From the NCBI GenBank assembly GCA_020633515.1, contig JACKDM010000021.1:1-64000 (forward strand): a DNA stretch of 64,000 nucleotides. Direction: 5' to 3'. The notes below the pieces were generated by a model. That model worked only from the letters and a program-made list of their open reading frames with translations, searched no databases and had not been told where the DNA came from. Source of the stretch: Myxococcales bacterium (lineage in GTDB: Bacteria > Myxococcota > Bradymonadia > UBA7976 > UBA1532). The translations under genes and the position numbers were made by a program. This document shows positions 1-7,826 of the stretch, in pieces (positions within the stretch are counted from its first letter, which is position 1; each line of letters begins with the position of its first letter).

Positions 1-2
1 CC

Positions 3-686
3 CCCGAAGCCGCCCTCGACGCCGACGCCCTCGCGCTCCTCGACCAGCACGACCCCCTCACCGGCGACCCCCTCTACTGCCTCGGCCTCGACTGCCCCGG
101 CTACACCCAAGCCCTCGGCGCCCCCGGCGACCTCTTCCGCATCGGTCACCGCCGCGTCTACCTCGTCACCCGCTACCCCGGCGGCGCCCCCGGCCCCGAC
201 AGCCTCCTCGCCGGCCGCACCCTCGCCCCCAGCTACCAATACCGCCGCCACGGCCGCGAGCTCCAGGGCGGCGGCCTCACCCTCGCCTTCGACGAAGCCA
301 TCTACACCCAGGCCACCACCGCCCTCGGCGAAGACATGCAGCTCGTCCCCGATGGCATCCGCCTCGGCAGCGAAGGCCCCGGCGACCCCCTCCTCTGGAT
401 CAACGACCTCAGCGACCAGGCCATCGCCGAAGGCACCGGCATGATGATCTCCGGCCTCACCCCCATCACCTTCGACCTCCGCTACTTCGGCGCCACCCTC
501 TTCTACACCGTCAACGTCGGCGGCACCGGCATGATGATCAGCGGCATGAGCGTCAAGTTCGGCACCACCCTCGACTTCTTCAGCTACAACCTCGCCTCGA
601 TCGGCACCGAATGGGCCACCTACGGCAGCGCCCTGCTCGACGCCACCCACTCACCCTTCGCCTTCTTCGATCTCATCGACCCCTGA
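3..686 (+). CDS. Hypothetical protein, 5' end outside window
   Basis: An open frame enters from the window edge and ends with TGA at 684-686; 227 codons are visible and no start can be chosen. Codon choice (ctc, gcc, gac) matches the other genes of this part, supporting coding. The translation has no signal peptide or catalytic motif that I recognise. It contains a near-repeat GTGMMISG at about residues 146-153 and 179-186 of the visible part, each followed by an aromatic, strand-like stretch, so the C-terminal part is probably beta-rich. It is convergent with the next gene, whose stop lies 54 bases away. Function unknown. Confidence 0.7.
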   Translation, partial: PEAALDADALALLDQHDPLTGDPLYCLGLDCPGYTQALGAPGDLFRIGHRRVYLVTRYPGGAPGPDSLLAGRTLAPSYQYRRHGRELQGGGLTLAFDEAIYTQATTALGEDMQLVPDGIRLGSEGPGDPLLWINDLSDQAIAEGTGMMISGLTPITFDLRYFGATLFYTVNVGGTGMMISGMSVKFGTTLDFFSYNLASIGTEWATYGSALLDATHSPFAFFDLIDP

Positions 687-701
687 TGGCACCGATGGCG
701 C

Positions 702-730
702 CGATGGCACCGAACCCATCCATGCCATCG
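702..730. terminator. Hairpin between two convergent genes
   Basis: Arms CGATGGCA (702-709) and TGCCATCG (723-730) form a perfect 8-bp stem with a 13-base loop. It lies in the 54-base gap between convergent stops and could act on both strands. There is no T-run, so the terminator role is inference. Confidence 0.35.
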
Positions 731-740
731 ATCCCACCCC

Positions 741-2969
741 TCACAGGTTCACCGAGAACTTCCCCACCCCGAACGACGGCCCGAACAAAAACGCCCACGG
801 GCTCGACCCCGGCGCCGTCCGCGTCGGCGAGTACTCGAACCACGCGTGCAGGTTGAACGACGTCTGCAACGCCGTATCCGGGTTGAGCACCGGCACGCTG
901 AACCCCACCCCCGCCACGATCGACAGGTTCGGATCACTCGACAGCCCCGTCCCGAAGAGACCCATCTCGATCCCGAACGGCAGCTCCCGCCCCTCCTTGT
1001 ACAACAGCGTCATCCGCCCGATCGCACCCGCGCTCAACGCCACCGCGCCCTTGTCCTCCTTCGCCCCCCCGAAGCGAAACAACCCCGTCGGCAGGCTCGT
1101 GCTCGCGCTGATCCGCAGCGGACTGTCCCCGAGCACCACCCGATAGCGCGCCCCCGCCCCCAGGTTCTGCCGCGGCGAGAAGTCATAATGTGCCTGCCCG
1201 TACTCATGACTCACCGACACCTTCAGCGTATCGAACTCCTTCCGCCCCTCCGTCGGCAGCGCGATCTCGATCAAGCCCCCCCGCGGCGCCACCCGCACCA
1301 CCTCATCGATCCCCGGCCCCTCGATCCGCAACAACTGCACCCCCGCCTCCACCGGGATCGCGTCCCGATCGATCAACAACCGACACCCGCTCCGCTCCGC
1401 GAACGACACCGCCGCCGTCTGCCCCGCCCGCACCGCAAAAGACGCCCCATCGCGCCGACACTCCACCCGCACCACCGGCCGCTCCCCCTCGCTCAACGGC
1501 AACGGCACGTTCATCGACCGCAGCCGCCACCCGTTCTCCGTCTCCACCACCGCCAACGGAGCCGGATCGCTCGTCACCTCGTCCACCGCCGGCGGCCGAT
1601 AGGCGAACCGCAACGGCACCTGCCCCCGCGCCCCCTCCACCGCCTGCACCGTCTCCGCCGTCGGCAGCGTATAGAACCCCGCCCGCGGCACCAACCGCAG
1701 CCGATCCGCCCACCGCGCGTCCGCCGGCACCACCTCCACCACCACCGGCCGATTGTCCGGCACGAAGTCGATCGGCCCCAGCCCCGGCGCCCGCAGCCGC
1801 ACCTGCGCCGGCCGATAATCCGCCGCCACCGGCACCTCCACCGCGCCCAGCGCCGTCGCCTGCCCGTCCCGCCGCACCACCTTCAGCGTCATCCGCGTCG
1901 CCAGCGCCGGCACCTCGGCGAAGACCAGCTCCACCACCCGCCACCCCTCCTCCGCCGCCGGCAGCTCCCCCCGGATCCAGACATGCGTCGGCGGATCGCT
2001 CTGCACCATCAACCCCGACAGCTTGCCCTTGAAACAATCCCGCGCCATCGCCACCGGCAGCCGATGCTCCCGAACCCCCGCCAGCAACGCCACCTCCGGC
2101 GCCCGCAGCCCGCACCGCACCAGCTCCAACGTCCGCGACTCCCGCTGCACCCGCGCCTCCCCCTCCACCTTCCACGCCCCCGGCACCAGATCCACCCGCA
2201 CCCCCACCGAGAGCGCGCTCGGATCGATCGCAAACAACCGGATCCCCCCCTCATCCACCGCGCACCGCGCCCGCTGACAGCGCACGTCCGCCACCAGCTC
2301 CGGCGCGTCCAACGGGATGTGCCCCCCCTCCCCCGCCGCGTCCACCGCCCCCACCCCGATCACCGGCGTCTGCCGCAAGAACTCCACCGGCAGCGCGCCC
2401 AGCGCCTCGATCGACCGCGGCCCCTCCACCGTCTGGATCACCGGCAGCGGCCACGCCTCCCCCAACACCCCCGGCCACCGCACCAGCCGCGCCTCCCCCC
2501 GCGCCAACGCCGCCCGCGCCCCCGGCTCGATCGACAGCGTACAGCTCGACGCCCCGCTACAGCCCGCCCCCGCCACCAGCGCCCCGCCCTGCACCACCCC
2601 CAACCGCATCCCCCGCAGCTCGACCCCCTCCACCTCCACCAGCCCCGCGTCCACCCACACCACCGCGGTCGCCTCCGGCAGCACCAGGCTCGGCAGCACC
2701 TCCACCACGAACACCCGATCGCACCCCGCCCCCCCCAGCACCCGCAGCCGCCGCGCCCCCCCCGCCGCGAGCTCCACCCGCCGATCCACCACCGCCGCCC
2801 CCTCGCCCTCCACCTGACACGCCCCCCCCTCCACCGAGAACGACGCCCCCACCACCGCCGGCGACGACCGCACCTCACCCCCGCCGAGCGCCACCTCCAC
2901 CGCGCGCGCCCCGAGCGGCCACATCACCCCCCAGAGCGCCGAGACCACGAGGACAAGCCGCGTCGACAC
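741..2969 (-). CDS. Large exported protein with barrel-like C-terminus
   Basis: 742 aa from a GTG start at 2969, chosen because GGGAGG (2976-2981) lies six bases upstream and the product then begins with a clean signal peptide (MSTRLVLVVSALWGVMWPLGARA). The middle is long, beta-rich and low in recognisable motifs, with a few scattered Cys residues. The last ~150 residues alternate polar and hydrophobic residues with many aromatics (for example GLFRFGGAKEDKG and SFNLHAWFEYSP), as in transmembrane beta strands. I infer an outer-membrane or surface protein with an N-terminal periplasmic or extracellular region; no family is recognised. An open frame extends upstream to a TTG at 2987, which has no ribosome site. 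The gene diverges from the YqaE/DUF4112 pair. Confidence 0.75.
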   Translation of the reverse strand: MSTRLVLVVSALWGVMWPLGARAVEVALGGGEVRSSPAVVGASFSVEGGACQVEGEGAAVVDRRVELAAGGARRLRVLGGAGCDRVFVVEVLPSLVLPEATAVVWVDAGLVEVEGVELRGMRLGVVQGGALVAGAGCSGASSCTLSIEPGARAALARGEARLVRWPGVLGEAWPLPVIQTVEGPRSIEALGALPVEFLRQTPVIGVGAVDAAGEGGHIPLDAPELVADVRCQRARCAVDEGGIRLFAIDPSALSVGVRVDLVPGAWKVEGEARVQRESRTLELVRCGLRAPEVALLAGVREHRLPVAMARDCFKGKLSGLMVQSDPPTHVWIRGELPAAEEGWRVVELVFAEVPALATRMTLKVVRRDGQATALGAVEVPVAADYRPAQVRLRAPGLGPIDFVPDNRPVVVEVVPADARWADRLRLVPRAGFYTLPTAETVQAVEGARGQVPLRFAYRPPAVDEVTSDPAPLAVVETENGWRLRSMNVPLPLSEGERPVVRVECRRDGASFAVRAGQTAAVSFAERSGCRLLIDRDAIPVEAGVQLLRIEGPGIDEVVRVAPRGGLIEIALPTEGRKEFDTLKVSVSHEYGQAHYDFSPRQNLGAGARYRVVLGDSPLRISASTSLPTGLFRFGGAKEDKGAVALSAGAIGRMTLLYKEGRELPFGIEMGLFGTGLSSDPNLSIVAGVGFSVPVLNPDTALQTSFNLHAWFEYSPTRTAPGSSPWAFLFGPSFGVGKFSVNL

Positions 2970-3245
2970 GCCGAACCTCCCGAACAAAAAGAAAAAAGCC
3001 GCCGCATATTATGGAGCGCCCCCGACCGAGACAACGCCCACCGCCCGCGCCGCTCGCCGCCCCCCGCGCCGCCCCCCGCGCCCCCCCGAAACGCCCCGCC
3101 CCGCGCCCGCCCCCACCGCCTACGGGGGCACCCTGCCCCACCGCCCCACGACGCCCCGCCGCCCCCGCCGCTGGTACGAAGGCTGCTCCCCACCCCCATG
3201 ACACCGCGGCCCCCGCCGCCCCGCCCTCTCGAAAGGACCGCGACC

Positions 3246-3428
3246 ATGATCCTCCGCATCCTCCTCGCCATCCTCCTCCCCCCCGTCGGCGTCTTCTTCA
3301 CCGTCGGCCTCGGCAAACACTTCTGGATCAACCTCCTCCTCACCCTCCTCGGCTACATCCCCGGCATCGTGCACGCCGTCTGGCTCATCACCCGTGAGAC
3401 CCACAGCCGCGACCCCCTCACCGCCTGA
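3246..3428 (+). CDS. YqaE/Pmp3 family small membrane protein
   Basis: 60 aa with two hydrophobic segments (about residues 2-20 and 27-47) separated by a short loop containing GKHFWINLLLTLLGYIPG. This matches the YqaE/Pmp3 (UPF0057) family signature: a proline-containing first helix (LLPPVGVF), N-L-L-L-T, a GYIPGIVHA turn and a short polar tail. Members are inner-membrane proteolipids linked to salt and cation stress. The ATG at 3246 follows AAAGGA (3232-3237). The stop is 18 bases before the DUF4112 gene, so the two are probably co-transcribed. The frame stays open far upstream, but nothing there looks coding. Confidence 0.9.
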   Translation: MILRILLAILLPPVGVFFTVGLGKHFWINLLLTLLGYIPGIVHAVWLITRETHSRDPLTA

Positions 3429-3446
3429 GCCACCCTGGAGGCCCCC

Positions 3447-3995
3447 ATGAGCGAGACCCTCACCCCGGCCATGAGCCACACCGAACACCGCGCCGCCCAC
3501 GCCGCGCCCCCCCCCGCCGAGGTCGAAGACGACAAGTCCCGCCGCGGCAAGGCCACCACCGCCCACCGCCTCGCCGGGCTCCTCGACGACGCCTTCACCA
3601 TCCCCGGCACCCGTCTCCGCTTCGGCCTCGACGGCCTCCTCGGCCTCATCCCCGGCGTCGGCGACATCCTCGGCGCCGCCTTCTCCTCCTTCATCATCGC
3701 CCTCGCCGCCCGCGCCGGCGCCCCCCGCGCCGTCCTCGCCCGCATGGCCGGCAACGTCGCCATCGAGACCCTCGTCGGCGCCATCCCCCTCATCGGCGAC
3801 CTCTTCGACTTCGCCTGGAAGGCCAACCGCCGCAACGTCGAGCTCCTCGACCGCGCCCTGCAGAACCCCGAGAAGACCGCCCGCCGCAGCACCGGCTGGA
3901 TCATCGCCGTCTTCGCCGGGATCCTCCTCCTCGCCGGCGGGATCATCGCCGCCATCTACGGCCTCATCGCCCTCTTCGCCACCGCCGTCACCTGA
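3447..3995 (+). CDS. DUF4112 domain membrane protein
   Basis: 182 aa. After a polar N-terminal tail (1-40), residues 41-150 match DUF4112: HRLAGLLDDAFTIPGTRLRF, GLDGLLGLIPGVGD, a first hydrophobic helix, RMAGNVAIETLVGAIPLIGD and FDFAWKANRRNVELLDRAL. A further hydrophobic segment (about 155-180) ends the protein. The biochemical role of DUF4112 proteins is unknown; they are small inner-membrane proteins. GGAG (3437-3440) precedes the ATG by six bases. The gene follows the Pmp3-like gene closely, suggesting a small membrane-stress operon, and is followed by a strong bidirectional hairpin at 4072-4107. Confidence 0.9.
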   Translation: MSETLTPAMSHTEHRAAHAAPPPAEVEDDKSRRGKATTAHRLAGLLDDAFTIPGTRLRFGLDGLLGLIPGVGDILGAAFSSFIIALAARAGAPRAVLARMAGNVAIETLVGAIPLIGDLFDFAWKANRRNVELLDRALQNPEKTARRSTGWIIAVFAGILLLAGGIIAAIYGLIALFATAVT

Positions 3996-4028
3996 CCCGC
4001 GGCCTCCCGGTGCCCACGGCGCCCATCC

Positions 4029-4062
4029 CATCTCATCTCATCTCTTCTCTTCTCTTCTCTTC
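4029..4062. repeat. TCTCA/TCTCT pentamer microsatellite
   Basis: Seven or so copies of TCTCW stand between the DUF4112 stop and the terminator hairpin. It is a simple slippage-type repeat of low complexity in an otherwise GC-rich context. Confidence 0.7.
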
Positions 4063-4071
4063 GAAAAGAAA

Positions 4072-4107
4072 GACCCCCCGACCCATGCGAACACGGGACC
4101 GGGGGGT
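4072..4107. terminator. Strong bidirectional terminator between convergent genes
   Basis: ACCCCCCG (4073-4080) pairs with CGGGGGGT (4100-4107), with an additional inner CCC/GGG pairing. T-rich tracts flank it on both strands (tttccctttccc to the right; tctttcttttc on the minus strand). It lies between the DUF4112 gene (+) and the small lipoprotein gene (-), both of which end towards it. Confidence 0.8.
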
Positions 4108-4190
4108 TTCCCTTTCCCAAGGGAAGCGACCCCGCCCGCGCATGGCATGCACTCGGGCGCGTGCCATTACGCGGGCAGGCGGAGGCATCC

Positions 4191-4373
4191 CTACTCGGTC
4201 GCCTCCTCGATCTTGTCACCGGCCTCCTCGACGTTCTCCTGCACCTTGTCACCGGCGTTGTCGATCGCCTCCCCCGCCTCTTCGGCCGGCCCCTCCTTGC
4301 GCTCGCAGCCCATCGCACCCACCGCCAGCGGCGCCGTGAGCACGGCCCAGGTCAACATCTTGAGGACGTTCAT
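4191..4373 (-). CDS. Small lipoprotein with amphipathic repeat tail
   Basis: 60 aa from ATG at 4373, chosen because AGGAG sits five bases upstream; a TTG further up would place that site inside the gene. A short signal peptide ends in a lipobox-like GAMGC, so the mature product would start with Cys23. The mature part (ERKEGPAEEAGEAIDNAGDK and onward) is charged and helical with two AGDK-x-(E/Q)-x-(V/A)-(E) type repeats of about 11 residues, like LEA or apolipoprotein-type amphipathic helices. I infer a membrane-anchored periplasmic peptide; no specific function is recognised. It converges on the DUF4112 gene and diverges from the barrel gene. Confidence 0.75.
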   Translation of the reverse strand: MNVLKMLTWAVLTAPLAVGAMGCERKEGPAEEAGEAIDNAGDKVQENVEEAGDKIEEATE

Positions 4374-4738
4374 GATGACTCCTGTGAACAAGAGCGCGAT
4401 CCCACCGGTAGCCCATCTCAGCGACCATCGCTGACATCACCACCCGCAGATCGACGCGGTGCCCGCCCGCCAGAGCAAAGCCCGGGCCACCGCCGAGGCA
4501 TCCCATGCGCGCCAGCCCCCACGCCACCTCCGGCCCCACCGCCCCCGGCGTTCTGCCCCACCCGGTCGCAGATCGCCTCGATCCCATCCAGCCATCGGGG
4601 CATCCTGCCTCGAAACACACCCTCGCCGGTGGAAACACCCGTTGATCCACCATGAGCCACGCGCTTGGCATATGGGTTGCTCTTGGGCCGGGCACTCCCT
4701 GGCGGAATCCGCCGCCACCCTTTCCCATGGAGTCATCA
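4374..4738. other. Divergent intergenic region
   Basis: 365 bases between the small lipoprotein gene (-) and the outer-membrane protein gene (+). It must carry both promoters, but I see no convincing -35/-10 pair. No supported small gene or RNA was seen. Confidence 0.5.
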
Positions 4739-5473
4739 ATGAAGTCCCTCAAGCTCATCGCCACCCTCATCGCAGCCGGCGGGCTGATCGCCCCCACCGT
4801 CGCCATGGCCCAGATCCGCAGCGAACCCGTCAACCCGCCCCCCACCGAGCTCCCCCCGCCCCAGGACGACAACGATCCCACGCCCCCCGCCGCCAAGCCC
4901 CAAGGCCCCAAGGCCGGCATCACCGAACAGGCCGGCATCGGCGGCACCCAGGCCTACGGCCGCGCCGGCGTCCTCGAGCTCGGCGGCTCGATCGGCTTCA
5001 CCACCGGCGAAGGCTTCAGCCAGTTCCGCGCGACCCCCAGCATCGGCTGGTTCTTCGCCGACAACCTCCAGCTCTCCGCGCTCCTCGGCGTGCGCTACAA
5101 CTCGCAGGACTTCAGCGTCGGCGGCGTCGACGAGACCGTCAGCAGCACCTCGCTCTCGCTCGTCGTCGAGCCCTCCTACCACCTCCCCTTCAGCGACACC
5201 GTCTTCGGCTTCCTCGGCATCGGCGTCGGCGTCGGCTACTTCATCCCCGACGACAACGCCATCGACGAAGACGGCGGCGAAGCCGAAGCCGAAGCCGGCC
5301 TCCTCGTCTCGCCCCGCCTCGGCATGAACTTCCTCGTCGGCCGCTCCGGCATCCTCACCCCCTACCTGCACGTCGACTACACCAGCGCCCAGATCTACAA
5401 CACCCCCCAGGGCAACGCGGTCGCCGTCGACATCGCCTACGGCGGCAACATCGGCTACACGGTCATGTGGTGA
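4739..5473 (+). CDS. Outer-membrane beta-barrel protein
   Basis: 244 aa. ATG at 4739 follows GGAG (4729-4732) by six bases and starts a standard signal peptide ending APTVAMAQ. Residues 24-62 are a Pro/Asp-rich linker. From about residue 65 the protein is a run of alternating strands with aromatic girdles (for example VLELGGSIGFTTGEGF, FRATPSIGWFFADNLQLSAL, LGVRYNSQDFSVGG), with polar loops, ending in ...GGNIGYTVMW. A C-terminal aromatic residue is the usual BAM recognition signal. It is probably an 8- to 10-stranded porin-like or OmpW/OmpX-like barrel; exact family unknown. It is followed 114 bases later by an OmpA-type lipoprotein, an envelope-related neighbour. Confidence 0.85.
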   Translation: MKSLKLIATLIAAGGLIAPTVAMAQIRSEPVNPPPTELPPPQDDNDPTPPAAKPQGPKAGITEQAGIGGTQAYGRAGVLELGGSIGFTTGEGFSQFRATPSIGWFFADNLQLSALLGVRYNSQDFSVGGVDETVSSTSLSLVVEPSYHLPFSDTVFGFLGIGVGVGYFIPDDNAIDEDGGEAEAEAGLLVSPRLGMNFLVGRSGILTPYLHVDYTSAQIYNTPQGNAVAVDIAYGGNIGYTVMW

Positions 5474-5587
5474 TGCCATCCGGCACCGCACATCGATGAG
5501 ACCCCTCGGGCGGCGTGCCATCGCGCAGAAGGCATGCCGCCGACTCATGTCCGCCGACTCATGTCAAAACGGTTCCAAGGAGTTCAC

Positions 5588-6340
5588 ATGTCTCCATTCA
5601 AGACCGCGCTCCGCGCCACCCTCGGTGCCATCGGCGCCACCGCTCTCATCGCCGGCTGTGGGGGCAAGGCCCACATCGAAGACACCCCCACCGTCGACAC
5701 CGCCGAGCCCGTCGGCGAGCTCACCTACTGGGAGGTCGGCCTCGACGACGCGCTCCGCGAAGCCTGCCAGGCGTTCGACCTCCCCGAGCCGACCTTCCGC
5801 GTCGACTCCGCCGAGGTCAGCGAACAAGGCCGCACCGCGCTCGCCGGCCTCGCCGCCTGCCTCAACGGCCCGATGAGCACCATGACCGTGCGCCTCGTCG
5901 GCCACGCCGACGTGCGCGGCACCGAAGAGTACAACCAGGAGCTCGGCCTCGAACGCGCCCGCAGCGTCAAGCAGGTCCTCACCCAGAACGGCGTGATGGA
6001 CAACCGCATCACCGTCGTCTCCCACGGCGAAGCCGAAGCCACCGGCACCGCCGAGAGCGACCGCCGCGTCGAGGTCAACCCCCAGGGTCAGATGTCCGCC
6101 GCCGACCGCGCCGCCATGATGCGCCGCATCACCATCTACGGCGTCCGCCCCGTCGAAGCCGACGTCACCCTCGAAGAGCGCGGCGACCCCGACGGCGACG
6201 GCGCCGACGAGCCCGAGACCGTCGTCCGCCCCAAGGCGCAGGGCGGCGGCAGCACCTTCGAAGAGCAGGGCGACCCCGACGGCGACGGCGCCGACGAGCC
6301 CCCGAAGCCGGTCAAGGCGAAGCCCAAGTCGAGCCGCTGA
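5588..6340 (+). CDS. OmpA-family (Pal-like) lipoprotein
   Basis: 250 aa from ATG at 5588, preceded by AAGGAG (5577-5582). The signal peptide ends in a lipobox (LIAGC), so the product is a lipoprotein. Residues about 70-170 form an OmpA-like peptidoglycan-binding domain: FRVDSAEVSEQGRTALAGLA, then VRLVGHADVRGTEEYNQELG, LERARSVKQVL, and SDRRVEV near its end. The Asp and Arg of the two conserved helices that hold diaminopimelate are present. The C-terminal ~60 residues are an unusual acidic extension containing DPDGDGADEP twice, resembling calcium-binding TSP3 loops. The role is probably tethering outer membrane to cell wall. A 14-bp direct repeat (CCGCCGACTCATGT, about 5537-5564) lies just upstream. 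Confidence 0.88.
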   Translation: MSPFKTALRATLGAIGATALIAGCGGKAHIEDTPTVDTAEPVGELTYWEVGLDDALREACQAFDLPEPTFRVDSAEVSEQGRTALAGLAACLNGPMSTMTVRLVGHADVRGTEEYNQELGLERARSVKQVLTQNGVMDNRITVVSHGEAEATGTAESDRRVEVNPQGQMSAADRAAMMRRITIYGVRPVEADVTLEERGDPDGDGADEPETVVRPKAQGGGSTFEEQGDPDGDGADEPPKPVKAKPKSSR

Positions 6341-6357
6341 GCCCTCACCCAGCCATG

Positions 6358-6383
6358 CCTCGACGTCGAACGCGGCGTCGAGG
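6358..6383. terminator. Hairpin between convergent genes
   Basis: CCTCGACG (6358-6365) and CGTCGAGG (6376-6383) form a perfect 8-bp stem with a 10-base loop. It lies between the OmpA-type gene (+) and the sigma factor gene (-), which converge. No T-run follows, so termination is inferred from position. Confidence 0.5.
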
Positions 6384-6391
6384 TACCCCGC

Positions 6392-7030
6392 TCACCCATC
6401 CTCCCTCACGGCATCGCACACGATCATGCGGATCTTGTGCTGCCAGTTGTAGATCACCTGTACCTTCACATCGAGGATCGCCGCCGCCTCGGCCGCGCTC
6501 CTGCCGTCCTCGTGCAGCAGCGCGAAGACGACCCGCCCGATCTCCGGCAACCGCTCCCCCAACCGCCGACGGATCCGCTCGATCACCTCCGAGCCGATCG
6601 CTTCGGCCTCGGGATCCGTCTCCGCGGCGACGGTGCAGCCATCGTCGATCGACGCCTGCAGCTCGCCCCGCCCCCGGCTCAGCGTCTGCTCCCGCCGCAC
6701 GATGTGCGTCGCCTCGGTGCGAGCGATCATGGCGACGTATCCCTCGAGCGTGCGCGCCCGGTTCGGATCGTAGGCGCGCAGCCGCTTGCCATCATCGACC
6801 ACGAGGCGAAGCCAGATCTCCTGCGTCAACGACTCCACGTCGTTGGGACCGATCCGCCAGCCGGCGTGCCGGCGGATGACATGCCGCACGGTGGCACGGA
6901 TGACCGGATCGAGCCGCTCGACGAGGCGCCGCATGGCGCGCTCATCACCGCTCATCGCAGCCTCCAGATGTCCCCGCAGGGGATCGACGAGGCCCTGCGC
7001 AGCCCACAAGATGGTCGCAAAGACACTCAT
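6392..7030 (-). CDS. ECF-type RNA polymerase sigma factor
   Basis: 212 aa from ATG at 7030, with GGAGG (7039-7043) eight bases upstream. Region sigma-2 lies at about residues 28-115 (DVESLTQEIWLRLV, then EGYVAMIARTEATHIVRREQ). Region sigma-4 is at about 150-205, with a helix-turn-helix in RSAAEAAAILDVKVQVIYNW. There is no sigma-3 or region 1, as in ECF sigma factors. The linker is rich in Asp/Glu. It is the only uninterrupted gene of the 6.4-13.1 kb island. The upstream membrane-protein gene ends in a TGA that overlaps the ATG (ATGA at 7030-7027), so translation is probably coupled, and the sigma factor is plausibly controlled by that protein and the CHAT protein upstream. Confidence 0.9.
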   Translation of the reverse strand: MSVFATILWAAQGLVDPLRGHLEAAMSGDERAMRRLVERLDPVIRATVRHVIRRHAGWRIGPNDVESLTQEIWLRLVVDDGKRLRAYDPNRARTLEGYVAMIARTEATHIVRREQTLSRGRGELQASIDDGCTVAAETDPEAEAIGSEVIERIRRRLGERLPEIGRVVFALLHEDGRSAAEAAAILDVKVQVIYNWQHKIRMIVCDAVREDG

Positions 7031-7792
7031 CGCGCCGACCTCCGTTCATACTCGAAGCTCAGGTGCACCACACGCACCGCGCCATCCCCCCAGGGGGGCG
7101 CTCGCCAGCGAAGCGCGCCGTCGAGGTCGATCGGCGTCGAGGGCGAAGGTGATGTACAGGTCACGCTGCCCATACCGATCGGAAAAACAGCTCACCCGCC
7201 GGGGCGTCGAAACCATGAGCCATCCTCGGCAGGGTTCCCTTACGCCGCGCCGCGCGGCCCACGATGCCCTTCGCCATCCGTCGTGAAGGTACGGGCATGG
7301 ATCGCGCCGATGTCAGCGATCGGTTCCTTCGGCGCGAGGGTGAGGGTCAACCAGGCATTCTCCGACAGGCGATGGGATACGCCCCGATCCGTCGCCGCCT
7401 CGCCGCGCACGTCCGTCACGACGCCCCGCAGCACGGCGACGACATAGTGAGGCGGCGCCATCGCCAGACCAACGCGATGATGATGAACGCCGCCGCCGCC
7501 AGGAGAGGCTGCCCACCGTGAAGATGCGCGCGATCACACCCGCGCCTGCCGATCCACCCACTGGCGCCCGGAACGGCGACAGCGCCGCCGCGGATCGGCC
7601 ACGAAGGCACGCGCCTCGGGATCCACCGCGAGCCGGGCCTCGACCGCGGCCGTCTCGGCGGCAGTCAAGCTTGCCGGCCCGCCACGCGACCAATGACTCC
7701 AGATCCAGCTCGTCGCGGCGCCGGGCTCAAAGGGTGCAACTCTCCGGGCGATGGCGTCGGGGTCGCTGTCGGTCTCAGTGCAGGGGCTTCAT
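7027..7792 (-). pseudogene. Frameshifted anti-sigma-like membrane protein gene
   Basis: No single frame is open, but coding fragments follow one another on the minus strand. An acidic start (TETDSDPDAIARRVAPFEPG) is followed by ELDLESLVAWRAGKL in another frame. Next comes TAAETAAVEARLAVDPEARA in a third, then a transmembrane segment (PLLAAAAFIIIALVWRW, about 7460-7510). An extracytoplasmic part follows (YVVAVLRGVVTDVRGEA and WLTLTLAPKEPIADIGAI), and the end is DGAVRVVHLSFEYERRSAR. The N-terminal 'AAxxAAVEARLAxDPEARA' pattern followed by one membrane helix is typical of anti-sigma factors. The start ATG at 7792 is followed by an early stop unless one base is changed. The frame changes could be true decay or consensus errors. 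Its last codons overlap the sigma factor start. Confidence 0.6.
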
Positions 7793-7826
7793 GATGATCG
7801 TTTCCCTCTCGGGGACGGGCCAGCCG

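Noticed and set aside
4418..4660. Small minus-strand gene in the 4374-4738 gap
   Set aside because: Overlapping open frames on both strands have no ribosome site, no domain and high Arg/Gly content typical of GC-rich noncoding DNA.
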